Assembly: GCF_002705925.1 (NCBI RefSeq)
Contig: NZ_NKRE01000001.1
Span: 2,504,870-2,559,181, forward strand
Length of the DNA stretch: 54,312 nt
Source: Mycobacterium ostraviense
GTDB lineage: Bacteria > Actinomycetota > Actinomycetes > Mycobacteriales > Mycobacteriaceae
Direction: 5' to 3'
The notes under the pieces: model-generated
What the model was told of the DNA's origin: nothing
Databases searched by the model: none
The model's input: the letters and a program-made list of their open reading frames with translations, nothing else
Program-made: the position numbers and the translations under genes
Part shown: piece by piece, positions 17,600-26,112 of the stretch
Layout: every line of letters starts with the position of its first letter
Numbering within the stretch: the first letter of the stretch is position 1

Positions 17600-19489
17600 T
17601 CAGGGGGTGCCGGAACTCGCGAACGGGTTTTGCGGCCCTTGAGGCTGCTGGGTCTGCGGCGCCGGGTTTTGCGGAGCCTGATTCGCCGGCACCTGAATCG
17701 GTATCGGCACGGGCAGCAGCGGGACGCGCAACCACTCCGTGGTCATCTTCACCGTCGAGGTGGTGGTCGGTGCATCTTCGGGCGTGGTGTCCTCGGGCTC
17801 GGCCGTCGTGGTCGGCGTCGCCGAGGTGGTGCTGGTCGGCCGGGGACTCGTGGTAGTGGTGAGCCGAGGCGCGGTTGTCGTGGTCACCACCGGCGAGGGC
17901 GCCAGCGTCGACGTCGGCGGTGGCGCCGTCAACGTCGGTGATGGCGGCGCGACGCTGGTAGGGGCCGGTGCCGCGCTGGGCACCGGAACCGAGCTGGGCG
18001 GCGGCTTGACCGGGCTGGGCACCGCCGCACTCGGCCGCAGCGGCACGGAGGGCGCGGGCAGCGGCACCACACTGGGCACCACCGGAGCCTGGCGCCGCTC
18101 GACGCCGGTCAAGGTGACTGCCACGCCGCCGATCGCGGTCATCGCCACCACCGTGGAGAGCCCGATCAGCAGCTGAGAGAACCGCAACCGGCGCCACGGT
18201 GGTTCTTTGGGGGGGTCGATCACGTTCAAGCGCATCGACCAGCACGGGCCGTCCTCGTTGTACGAGTCACCCTCGAACCGCACCGGCACGTCGCCCGGGA
18301 AGTCCGTTTGCGACCAGGCCAGCTCGCGATCGGTCACCGCCTCCTGGTCGATCACCATCACGTCGCCGGCCGGCAGCTCGATCAGGGCGGTGCCGGACCC
18401 GGCCGCAGCCCTGGCCATCAACCCGACGGACGTCCGAGTGCGGAAATCCAGCTCTGGTCCACGGGCGGCCAGCAACAGCGCACCGGCCGCGGCCGCGCAG
18501 GCCGGACGCGAAACAGTCAGCACCGGGAGCCGGGTGTGAAAGGAAAGGCGTTGAGTGACAAGCGGAATGCTGGCTCCACCGCCGACGGTGACCACCGCCG
18601 CCAGGTCGGCCCAACTCGCCTTGTTACGCGCCAGCATGTCGTCGAACGCGTAGATGAAACCGGTCAGCCGATCCTGGATCAGGTCATCGAACGTGTCCCG
18701 GGTGAGCCGGATCGTAGTGCTGGTTCCGGCCAGCTCCGCAGCCAATTCCGTGACCGCGTCGGTGGATAACCGCTCCTTGGCCTCCCGGCACTGTTCCTTC
18801 AGCAGGCCGAGCTGGGCGACGGCGGCGGTGCCGGCCGAATCGATGTCGTCATGGCCGAGCCCGTTGATGACATGCAGCAGTATCGCCTGGTCGATCTGCT
18901 CGCCGGAAAAATCCTCGTAACGCAGTGTGGCGCTTACCGGTTCGAAATCAGACTTGGTCTCCACCAAAGTGGCGTACGAGGCCGAGCCGCCGAAATCGAG
19001 CAAGCCGACCACGCCACCGGCCGGGATAGCCAGTTCGGTGTTCGCCGCCGTCATCGCCGCGATCACGTCGGGGACCAGCTGCGGCGCCATGCCGCTACGC
19101 ACGAAGCCGACATGCGTGCGCAGGGCGTTGCGCAGCGCCTGGACAGTTCCGGGTTTCCAGTACGCGGGGACGGCGATCGCGATCTCCGACGAGCTCGCGT
19201 CCGCGCCGGCGGCGACCACCATTGCGTCCAGCGCCTCGACCGTCAGCAGGTCCGGATCGTGAGCCGACCCGTCCGGGGACACCAGGGCAACCGAGTCGCC
19301 GACGCGTTCCACGAAGCCACTCATCAATGTGCCGGACTCGGCCACGCCCGGGTTACGGCCGAGCACACCGATTTTCGGGGCGCAATGCGGGTACAGCGTC
19401 AGCACTGCGCGACGGATGACCGGACTGCTTCGGTGAGATGCCGCAACCAGGTTCGTGGTCCCGATCGACAACCCCAGCGGGTCGTACAT
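17600..19489 (-). CDS. Hsp70/actin-like ATPase-fold protein with TM and Pro/Thr-rich tail (Rv0312 homologue)
   Basis: The 629-residue protein starts at ATG 19489 (MYDPLGLSIGTTNLVAA), a DnaK-type first phosphate-loop motif (LSIGTTN). Residues 1-400 follow the Hsp70 nucleotide-binding fold: VVGLLDFGGSASYATLV, then EQIDQAILLHVI, then a phosphate-2-like AAVVTVGGGASIPLV. One transmembrane helix lies near residues 434-455. The remaining extracytoplasmic region is Pro/Thr/Ser-rich and ends with a VPLLPVPIPIQVP segment. The layout suggests a cytoplasmic ATPase sensor linked to a wall-spanning stalk. The M. tuberculosis gene is listed as proline- and threonine-rich. It overlaps no neighbour but shares the strand with Rv0311- and Rv0313-like genes. 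Confidence 0.86.
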   Translation of the reverse strand: MYDPLGLSIGTTNLVAASHRSSPVIRRAVLTLYPHCAPKIGVLGRNPGVAESGTLMSGFVERVGDSVALVSPDGSAHDPDLLTVEALDAMVVAAGADASSSEIAIAVPAYWKPGTVQALRNALRTHVGFVRSGMAPQLVPDVIAAMTAANTELAIPAGGVVGLLDFGGSASYATLVETKSDFEPVSATLRYEDFSGEQIDQAILLHVINGLGHDDIDSAGTAAVAQLGLLKEQCREAKERLSTDAVTELAAELAGTSTTIRLTRDTFDDLIQDRLTGFIYAFDDMLARNKASWADLAAVVTVGGGASIPLVTQRLSFHTRLPVLTVSRPACAAAAGALLLAARGPELDFRTRTSVGLMARAAAGSGTALIELPAGDVMVIDQEAVTDRELAWSQTDFPGDVPVRFEGDSYNEDGPCWSMRLNVIDPPKEPPWRRLRFSQLLIGLSTVVAMTAIGGVAVTLTGVERRQAPVVPSVVPLPAPSVPLRPSAAVPSPVKPPPSSVPVPSAAPAPTSVAPPSPTLTAPPPTSTLAPSPVVTTTTAPRLTTTTSPRPTSTTSATPTTTAEPEDTTPEDAPTTTSTVKMTTEWLRVPLLPVPIPIQVPANQAPQNPAPQTQQPQGPQNPFASSGTP

Positions 19490-19642
19490 AGAGCGGATAC
19501 TTTCGTCGATAGGGTCGAAGGCCAGGGTCAACCATATCCGCGGGCATACCGTATTGGGTTCGCTGCCAACCTCATTGGTATGCGGTCGATGCCGTGTCGT
19601 CACCGAAAAGGTACAGCCATCGCCTTGACATACGGCGTGGGG

Positions 19643-20872
19643 TCAGACCGCGGTAAGCGGCAGCGAACGCCTGGGCTGGAATACAAAGCTCGACCCGCCA
19701 CTTACCTTGGCCACCAACACCTCCGGCAATTCGGATGCCGGGGTCTCGGTTTTCACCAGCTCGGCGGTCCACTCGGTGTCCGTACCACTGACCCGGACGG
19801 CGATGCGCGGGTCGATCGCGGTGGCGATCGCCTGCAGCGGTTGTCCGGATTCGGGTGTGCACAGCGAAATCCATGCGGCGTCGTCGTGCCCCGGCGAGCG
19901 GTGCGCAATCAACCTGTCCCCCGTCGTCTCGGCCTCGATATAGCCGGCGGGGTTGAACAGCGGGTGCAACTCGAATACCCGCAACACGCCGTCGATTCCG
20001 CCGGGCAGGGCCAGTGCGCGGTGGATGCGTTCCGCGGCCAGCCCGGCTATCCCGATCAACTGGCGGGTGCCGATCGACCGCGCCAGTTCGGCGTCCGCGC
20101 CGGCGCGTTTGCCGACCGCGATGGCGAACGACAGGTAGAGCAGGTGCATTTGCAGGCAGACTTCGTCGGTTATCCGCACCAGCGCCGAGTGGGAGAAGGC
20201 GCCGAAGTCCAAATCGGACAGCAGTGGACCCGAATAGTCGGCGAGTCCGTCATCGGAACGGTCGATGGCTGCCAATTCCCATCTGGCAGCTTTACTTTGC
20301 GTAACGACGTCCATCGCCGGGATGCCCCGGACCTCGGGGTGAGACTCGTCGATGACGACGGTCCACGCGCAGTGCGGATGCCGGTCGGCTGGTATGCGCG
20401 GCGGCCGGTGGATGGGCCGGACCTGCGCCCGCGGGCTGGTCGCCACGGCCGTAGCGTCGAAGGTCGGGTCTTCGATGGTGTGGCACATGCCGAAGACATA
20501 CTCGTCGCCCATCGGTTCGACATCGAGCAGCGCACCGCAATGGTCGAGGCGGAATTCGCCGTGCCAGCGATCGTGGACGGTGAAGCGGAAATCCATGAAT
20601 TGCGGCGGAGCGCCGATGTCGAGTTGCAGGCCCTTGAAAATAGTGGGCACGTCGTCGCCCTCGAAGTTGAGCGCCCGTTGCATGCGCTTGGTGTAGATCG
20701 GGCTGGCTGCGGCCCACTCCTCGATCGCGATCTGCAGCATCTCCTCGCGACCGAACGCCTGGATGCACCACGCCATGCCGGAACGGTCGATCAGCTGCCC
20801 GATCAACAGCAGTTCGGGCACCAGGATTGCCAGCTCCGCGCGCGACAACCCGGCGTAGCGGGATGGGCTCAT
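19643..20872 (-). CDS. Conserved hypothetical protein (Rv0311 homologue)
   Basis: The 409-residue protein begins at ATG 20872 (MSPSRYAGLSRAELAILVPE), matching the length I recall for Rv0311. It contains conserved RSGMAWCIQAFGREEMLQIA, then IDIGAPPQFMDFRFTV-type and DVEPMGDEYVFGMCHTIEDP segments, and an arginine-containing end QPRRSLPLTAV. No membrane segment or signal is seen and no catalytic motif was recognised. It lies directly upstream of the Rv0312 homologue on the same strand and diverges from the SnoaL-like gene. Function unknown. Confidence 0.85.
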   Translation of the reverse strand: MSPSRYAGLSRAELAILVPELLLIGQLIDRSGMAWCIQAFGREEMLQIAIEEWAAASPIYTKRMQRALNFEGDDVPTIFKGLQLDIGAPPQFMDFRFTVHDRWHGEFRLDHCGALLDVEPMGDEYVFGMCHTIEDPTFDATAVATSPRAQVRPIHRPPRIPADRHPHCAWTVVIDESHPEVRGIPAMDVVTQSKAARWELAAIDRSDDGLADYSGPLLSDLDFGAFSHSALVRITDEVCLQMHLLYLSFAIAVGKRAGADAELARSIGTRQLIGIAGLAAERIHRALALPGGIDGVLRVFELHPLFNPAGYIEAETTGDRLIAHRSPGHDDAAWISLCTPESGQPLQAIATAIDPRIAVRVSGTDTEWTAELVKTETPASELPEVLVAKVSGGSSFVFQPRRSLPLTAV

Positions 20873-20915
20873 GCCCCGACGATAATGTCGGCGGCGAACG
20901 TGCTGCAATGACGTG

Positions 20916-21428
20916 ATGAACCCTGCAGACCTGGCAGCCCTCGCGGCGGATGTCGCACATGTCGCCGATGTCAAGGATGTCGAAGCAATCAAACGGATCA
21001 AGTACCGCTATCTGCGCGCCCTGGACACCAAGCACTGGGACGACTTCGCCGACACTCTGACCGAGGACGTGCGCGGCGACTACGGCTCGTCGATGGGCAA
21101 GGAGCTGCACTTTTCCAACCGCGACGACGTCGTGGACTACATGCGCTCGGCGTTGGGGCCCAACATCATCACCGAACACAGGGTGACCCATCCGGAGATC
21201 ACGGTGACCGGCGACACCGCGACGGGCAGCTGGTATCTGCAGGATCGCGTCATCGTTGCCGAAGCCAATTTCATGCTGATCGGCGCGGCGTTCTACCGCG
21301 ACGAGTATCGGCGCACCGCCGACGGCTGGCGGATCAGCGCCACCGGATACGACCGCACCTACGAGGCGACGATGTCCGTGGCCAACCTCGGGTTCACCGT
21401 GCGACCGGGCCGCGCTCTGGCCGACTGA
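20916..21428 (+). CDS. SnoaL/NTF2-like protein (Rv0310c homologue)
   Basis: The 170-residue protein starts at ATG 20916; a GTG immediately before it (20913) is an alternative. It carries the helical start VEAIKRIKYRYLRALDTKHWDDFADTLTEDV-like pattern and the strand IITEHRVTHPEITVTGDTA, followed by WYLQDRVIV and GWRISATGYDRTYE. This is typical of NTF2-like/SnoaL-like proteins related to bile-acid dehydratase and scytalone dehydratase. Tyr, Asp and His positions in the pocket look conserved. The substrate is unknown. It diverges from the Rv0311 homologue with a 43-nt gap, so they share a compact promoter region. Confidence 0.85.
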   Translation: MNPADLAALAADVAHVADVKDVEAIKRIKYRYLRALDTKHWDDFADTLTEDVRGDYGSSMGKELHFSNRDDVVDYMRSALGPNIITEHRVTHPEITVTGDTATGSWYLQDRVIVAEANFMLIGAAFYRDEYRRTADGWRISATGYDRTYEATMSVANLGFTVRPGRALAD

Positions 21429-21437
21429 CGGCGCCGG

Positions 21438-22094
21438 TTATTTCGCGATCGCGATCACCGCGCCGGGCCGCAACCACCGGATGATCTGCACCAGCGTGGC
21501 ATCGTCGATTGCCACGCAGCCCGCGGTTGGTCCGCCGTCGGTGGTATGGAAGAAGAACGCGGCACCGCCTCCGGGCACCTTGTTCTTGTTGACGCCCATC
21601 ACCACCGAATGCTTGTACTGCGGGATCTGGAGGTTCTCACTCTCGGCGATGTTGAACGGGCATTGGGCCTTCTGACAGACCTGCATGGTGTTGAAGGTGG
21701 GGCTGTGGTCGTCCCCGCTCCACCAGTGGTTGGGTCCGACCTGCGTATACGGAAGTCCGCCACCGGGATTGGGCGCGGTGCCGAACGCCGAGTCCAGGCT
21801 GTAGACGCCCATCGGGGTAGCCGGATAACCGCTCTTGGCCTGCGGCGCCATTCCCGCCGAACCGACATGGGTGGCAATCCCGGTCTTGAGTGGCTGCCAG
21901 CCGGCGGCGGTGCGCTGGTACACATCCATTTTCGCGGTAGAGCCGCCGGTCGAGACCACCGAAACCACCTGCGTGGCATTGCCGACCGAGTTCGCGAACC
22001 ACGGATTGCCCGCCGCGACGGTCACCGGCGCGAATCCCAGGGCCGCCCCGGCCAGGCACACCGCAGCACTCAGTACGGCTCCCAGTCGGTGCAT
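21438..22094 (-). CDS. Secreted L,D-transpeptidase-like (YkuD/ErfK) protein (Rv0309 homologue)
   Basis: The 218-residue protein starts at ATG 22094 with a Sec signal peptide (MHRLGAVLSAAVCLAGAALG, cleavage near residue 27). The mature region resembles the YkuD-like family: MGVYSLDSAFG, HWWSGDD, and the catalytic-type block FFFHTTDGGPTAGCVAID with Cys preceded by Gly. YkuD enzymes form 3-3 cross-links in peptidoglycan or attach proteins to it, but this subgroup lacks demonstrated activity that I know of. It converges on the SnoaL-like gene with 9 nt between their ends, and its gene follows the PAP2 gene on the same strand. Confidence 0.86.
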   Translation of the reverse strand: MHRLGAVLSAAVCLAGAALGFAPVTVAAGNPWFANSVGNATQVVSVVSTGGSTAKMDVYQRTAAGWQPLKTGIATHVGSAGMAPQAKSGYPATPMGVYSLDSAFGTAPNPGGGLPYTQVGPNHWWSGDDHSPTFNTMQVCQKAQCPFNIAESENLQIPQYKHSVVMGVNKNKVPGGGAAFFFHTTDGGPTAGCVAIDDATLVQIIRWLRPGAVIAIAK

Positions 22095-22196
22095 CGTTTC
22101 ATCGTCACGGGGACGAAACCTCAGGGTCAAGTAAAGGTTTAGTCCCGGTTGGATCACTGCGCCGAGACACTGCGAAAAGCGCCGCGCCGCAGGGCG

Positions 22197-22913
22197 TCAG
22201 CCGACTTCGGCAAGCCGGGCCGGCTCCGCATCCGTCACCGGTACCGGGCGAAACACCCACAGGCACACCAGGAAATACACGTATCCCAGCAACCATCCCG
22301 CGATCACATCGGACGGGTGGTGCACATTCAAAGCCACCCGGGCAGTGCCGACCGTCACCACACCCAGCGCGGCCACCGCGACCGAGACGACGCGCAGCCA
22401 CCGGTGATTCGTCATCGGCAGCAGGAAGGTCAGCAGCGCAAGCACACTGGCCGTCAACTCGAGCGCATGCCCGGACGGGAAGGACGTCGATGGCGCAGTG
22501 ACGAACTCGGTCACCGGTCGTGGCCGGCCGGCCAGATCCTTGGCGGCCATCGTGACCAATCCGTTGAGCGGCAAACAGGCCAACAGCAGCAGCGCCATCC
22601 GCACCTTGCGCTGCAACGCCGCGACCACCGCCATCCCCATGCCGAGCAGCCGCATGGGGATCGGGCCCAGCACGAACGACACGCCGACCCAGAAGTTCAC
22701 CCAGGCCGGGTGCTTGATCCCGATGTCGTGCGCGGCGTTCAACAACGACCAATCCAGGCCGTGCACCCAACCCCAGTCCTGGCGGTGCCCCACCCACAAG
22801 ACGGCGTAGCCGACGGTCGCAGCCGCCGCGAGCATCACGGCCACGCTGATGGGGCGACGGATCATGTTCAACGGATACCAGGCGAGGGTGCAGCCCGCCC
22901 CGAGCGGCACCAT
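22197..22913 (-). CDS. PAP2 family membrane phosphatase (Rv0308 homologue)
   Basis: This 238-residue integral membrane protein has about six hydrophobic segments and the three PAP2 motifs: KDLAGRPRP, SFPSGHALE and ARVALNVHHPSD. PAP2 phosphatases dephosphorylate lipid or polyprenyl phosphates such as undecaprenyl/decaprenyl pyrophosphate at the membrane. An internal Met at MIRRPISVAVM could be the real start, since it begins the first membrane helix. It is divergent from the Rv0307c homologue, with starts only 9 nt apart. Confidence 0.88.
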   Translation of the reverse strand: MVPLGAGCTLAWYPLNMIRRPISVAVMLAAAATVGYAVLWVGHRQDWGWVHGLDWSLLNAAHDIGIKHPAWVNFWVGVSFVLGPIPMRLLGMGMAVVAALQRKVRMALLLLACLPLNGLVTMAAKDLAGRPRPVTEFVTAPSTSFPSGHALELTASVLALLTFLLPMTNHRWLRVVSVAVAALGVVTVGTARVALNVHHPSDVIAGWLLGYVYFLVCLWVFRPVPVTDAEPARLAEVG

Positions 22914-22922
22914 ACTGGCCTC

Positions 22923-23405
22923 ATGGCGGTGATTTTTCGCAGAATGTTCGGCATCGGCAAGCTACCCGCCGACTTGCGGGATCAGCTCGAGGCCGAAGGA
23001 CTCATCTACCTCGAAGAGTATGTCGCGGTCACCAGGCGGTTCACCGGCGCAATTCCCGGTTTGCGGGCATCGCACAGCATCGCCAGCTACCCGGGCGCGC
23101 TGGCGTTCACCGAGCAGCGGGTGCTGGGAACGCTCTCGTCGCTGCCCAAGCTGGCCGGCCGCGCCGTCGACGTGCGCTGGGACGCGCCGCAGACCGGCGC
23201 CGCAACCGCCGAGATCTCGTCGACGGGACTGCAACTGGATCTCGACGTCGCCAAGGTGGACCCGCGGTTCCACGGCCAGCTGTCGCTGCACTTCAAAACG
23301 GACATCGACGAGGACGTGCTGGCTCGCCTGCCGCTGCGGTCACTTGCCTTCGACGTGCCGCCCGAATACGTGTTCCGCGCGGTCGGAGTCACCTACAGTC
23401 CCTGA
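22923..23405 (+). CDS. Conserved hypothetical protein (Rv0307c homologue)
   Basis: The 160-residue protein starts at ATG 22923 (MAVIFRRMFGIGKLPADLRD). It has an alternating strand pattern (LIYLEEYVAVTRRFTG, RVLGTLSSLPKLAGRAVDVR, LQLDLDVAKVDPRFHGQLSL) that suggests a mostly beta single-domain protein. The family is restricted to actinobacteria as far as I recall. There is no signal peptide, membrane helix or catalytic motif. It precedes bluB on the same strand with a 55-nt gap. Confidence 0.82.
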   Translation: MAVIFRRMFGIGKLPADLRDQLEAEGLIYLEEYVAVTRRFTGAIPGLRASHSIASYPGALAFTEQRVLGTLSSLPKLAGRAVDVRWDAPQTGAATAEISSTGLQLDLDVAKVDPRFHGQLSLHFKTDIDEDVLARLPLRSLAFDVPPEYVFRAVGVTYSP

Positions 23406-23460
23406 TCCGGGTAGTCCCTGATCTGGGCCACACGAGCCGCACCTTTTCTACGATGACCGG

Positions 23461-24111
23461 GTGACCGAATTTGCGTTCACCGCCGCCGAGCGGCAGGCGG
23501 TGTATCGCGTGATCTCCGAACGTCGGGACATGCGCCGCTTCGTACCCGGCAGCGTAGTGCCCGAAGAGGTGCTGTCTCGGTTGCTGCACGCCGCACACGC
23601 CGCGCCCAGTGTGGGTCTGATGCAGCCCTGGCGGATCATCCGGATCACCGATGTCGCGCTGCGCAACGACATCCACGCCCTCGTCGACGAGGAGCGCGCG
23701 CGGACTGCCCACGCCCTGGGCGAACGGGCCGAGGAGTTTCTTGCGCTCAAAGTCGAGGGCATTCTCGAGTGCGCCGAGCTGCTGGTGGTGGCGCTGTGCG
23801 ACAACCGGGACGTGCACATCTTCGGCCGGCGCACGCTACCGCAGATGGATCTGGCGTCGGTGTCCTGCGCGATCCAGAATCTGTGGCTGGCGGCTCGTTC
23901 GGAAGGGCTCGGCATGGGTTGGGTGTCGTTGTTCGATCCGCAACGGTTGGCGGCGCTGCTGGGGATCCCCTCCGATGCGGAACCGGTGGCAGTGCTGTGT
24001 TTGGGCCCGGTGCCCGAGTTTCCGGAACGGCCGGCGCTGGAGTTGGACGGCTGGGCCGTCGCGCGGCCACTCCCGGAGTTCATCTGGGAGAACCGCTGGG
24101 GACGGGCTTGA
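23461..24111 (+). CDS. bluB: BluB-type 5,6-dimethylbenzimidazole synthase (Rv0306 homologue)
   Basis: From GTG 23461 this is a 216-residue nitroreductase-fold protein. BluB markers are SERRDMRRFVPG near the N-terminus, APSVGLMQPWRI, RTLPQMDLASVSCAIQN and LGMGWVSLFDPQRLAALL. BluB cleaves reduced FMN with oxygen to make 5,6-dimethylbenzimidazole, the lower ligand of vitamin B12, in the cytosol. No other cobalamin genes are in the window. It is followed by the sulfatase gene 45 nt later on the same strand. Confidence 0.9.
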   Translation: MTEFAFTAAERQAVYRVISERRDMRRFVPGSVVPEEVLSRLLHAAHAAPSVGLMQPWRIIRITDVALRNDIHALVDEERARTAHALGERAEEFLALKVEGILECAELLVVALCDNRDVHIFGRRTLPQMDLASVSCAIQNLWLAARSEGLGMGWVSLFDPQRLAALLGIPSDAEPVAVLCLGPVPEFPERPALELDGWAVARPLPEFIWENRWGRA

Positions 24112-24156
24112 ACTTCGCCGGTTGGGTCGACACCGGGTATCGTCGCCGCCGCAAGC

Positions 24157-25608
24157 ATGCTTGAGAGGCGGCAGACGGTGACCGGTGAACGCAACGACGG
24201 CATAGACCTCATAGACGGCATAGACCACAACGACAACGTGCTGCTCGTGCATTGGCACGACCTGGGGCGCTACCTCGGTGTCTACGGTCACCCGGCTGTC
24301 CTGAGCCCGCGACTGGACCAGCTTGCCGCCGAGGGGATTTTGTTCACCCGTGCGCACGCCACCGCGCCACTGTGCTCGCCGTCGCGCGGATCGCTGTTCA
24401 CCGGCCGCTACCCGCAAAGCAATGGGCTGGTGGGGCTGGCCCATCACGGCTGGGAATACCGCACCGGCGTCCGGACACTGCCGCAACTGTTGGGCGAGCA
24501 GGGTTGGTACTCAGCCCTTTTCGGGATGCAACACGAGACGTCCTACCCGGCGCGGCTGGGATTCGACGAATTCGACGTGTCGAACTCCTACTGCGAATAC
24601 GTGGTCGAGAAGGTCCGGGAATGGCTGCAGGATTGCGCGCCGAACCTTTCCGGCCAACCGTTCCTGCTTACCGCGGGTTTCTTCGAAACCCATCGGCCCT
24701 ACCCCCACGAACGCTACGAACCGGCGGACAGCGCAGCCGTCGACGTCCCCGACCATCTCCCCGACACCCCCGAAGTGCGCCAGGACCTGGCCGATTTCTA
24801 CGGAGCCATCACCACCGCGGACGCCGCCGTCGGTCGGATGCTGGACACGATGGCCGAAACCGGGCTGGACGCCAGCACCTGGGTGGTGTTCCTGACCGAT
24901 CACGGCCCGGCGTTTCCGCGTGCCAAATCCACGCTCTACGACGCCGGAACCGGCATCGCGATGATCATCCGTCCACCCACCCGCCGGGAGGTTGCCCCAC
25001 GCGTCTACGACGAATTGTTCAGCGGCGTCGACCTGTTACCGACACTGCTGGACCTGCTCGGGGTAGACATCCCGGCTGACGTCGACGGCCTGTCGCACGC
25101 GCATGCGCTGATCACCTCCCGCGGCGACGGTGAGCCGGTCCGCGACCATGTGTACACCACCAAGACCTACCATGACTCGTTTGATCCGATACGCGCAATC
25201 CGCACAAAGGAATTCAGCTATATCGAGAACTATGTGCCCCGCCCGCTGCTGGATCTGCCGTGGGACATCGAGGAAAGCCCGTCCGGGATGGCCGTCGCAC
25301 CGTTCGTCAGGTCACCGCGACCGCACCGGGAACTGTACGATCTGCGCGCCGACCCCACCGAGACCACGAATCTGCTGACCGGTGACGCCGCTGCCAAGAT
25401 CGATGCGGTCGCAGCGGATTTGGCTGTCCGGCTTCATGATTGGCGTCAGCGAACCGGCGACGTGATCCCGTCGGAATTCGCCGGTACCCGGATTGCGGAG
25501 CGTTACACCGAAACGTATCTGCGGATCCATCGAATCGCGCCGAGCAGCAGGTCGGCGATCGCTGCCGACCGCGGTATCGAGGAAGAAGCCACGCCGGCCA
25601 GCCAATAG
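24157..25608 (+). CDS. Sulfatase of the alkaline-phosphatase superfamily (Rv0296c homologue)
   Basis: The 483-residue protein carries the sulfatase signature APLCSPSRGSLFTGRYPQ. C73 in CSPSR is the residue converted to formylglycine by FGE. Further metal-site motifs are NVLLVHWHDLG (here HD replaces the usual DD), FLTDHGPAF and a C-terminal LYDLRADPTETTNL. It hydrolyses sulfate esters; the natural substrate is not known. No signal peptide is evident. A GTG at 24178 is an alternative start, and the first 25 residues include a short IDLIDGID repeat that lies outside the usual fold. In M. tuberculosis the sulfotransferase gene Rv0295c is adjacent; it is not seen here. Confidence 0.9.
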   Translation: MLERRQTVTGERNDGIDLIDGIDHNDNVLLVHWHDLGRYLGVYGHPAVLSPRLDQLAAEGILFTRAHATAPLCSPSRGSLFTGRYPQSNGLVGLAHHGWEYRTGVRTLPQLLGEQGWYSALFGMQHETSYPARLGFDEFDVSNSYCEYVVEKVREWLQDCAPNLSGQPFLLTAGFFETHRPYPHERYEPADSAAVDVPDHLPDTPEVRQDLADFYGAITTADAAVGRMLDTMAETGLDASTWVVFLTDHGPAFPRAKSTLYDAGTGIAMIIRPPTRREVAPRVYDELFSGVDLLPTLLDLLGVDIPADVDGLSHAHALITSRGDGEPVRDHVYTTKTYHDSFDPIRAIRTKEFSYIENYVPRPLLDLPWDIEESPSGMAVAPFVRSPRPHRELYDLRADPTETTNLLTGDAAAKIDAVAADLAVRLHDWRQRTGDVIPSEFAGTRIAERYTETYLRIHRIAPSSRSAIAADRGIEEEATPASQ

Positions 25609-26112
25609 CATGGCCGTCGAATGCGCTTCGCACCAGCCACATTGGCGACACCAGCCTCCTCGGGTCATTGTGCCCGCCTCACTCGATTCATCGATGTCCT
25701 TGAGCGCAACCTTGGCTGAGTACCCACAGCTGGGCGTCTGTTTCGGCACGTCGATGCCCCCGCTTTCGTTCAAACCTGTTGTGACGGCAGGTGTTCGGGG
25801 GTGACTCATTGCTCGCCGGGTGGGCTGTCATGCCGCCGTATCGAGTGTGCGGTGACGGCTTTGAGTGTGCTTGTAGGGCGGGAACATCCGCGATTGGCCC
25901 GCCCTGGCGGCACGCTCGGCGCCCTCAGCGCACAGTCGGCGCCCTCAGCGCACGCCCGACACGGCCAGCATCAGCGCGGGCTGGAAACCCCTGTGACGAA
26001 GGTGACGGCAATCGCGCATGGATCGGCGTCGACGCGGGCGGTGCCAAACGCGACTGGGCCAACCGGGTCCCGACCAGCGCGACGTCCGACCGCGATACCT
26101 GGTTGCCAAAGC
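25609..26112. other. Intergenic gap where a Stf0-type sulfotransferase gene would be expected
   Basis: This 500-nt region between the sulfatase and tam-like genes contains no ORF with recognisable domains. In H37Rv, as I recall, the Stf0 sulfotransferase gene Rv0295c lies here. The translated segment near 26010-26080 (WIGVDAGGAKRDWANRV) is faintly transposase-like but too short to call. No sulfotransferase PAPS motif was seen. Confidence 0.4.

Noticed and set aside
18851..20911. Plus-strand ORF of 686 residues
   Set aside because: It lies opposite the Rv0312 and Rv0311 homologues, whose families are recognisable; the plus frame shows no domain.
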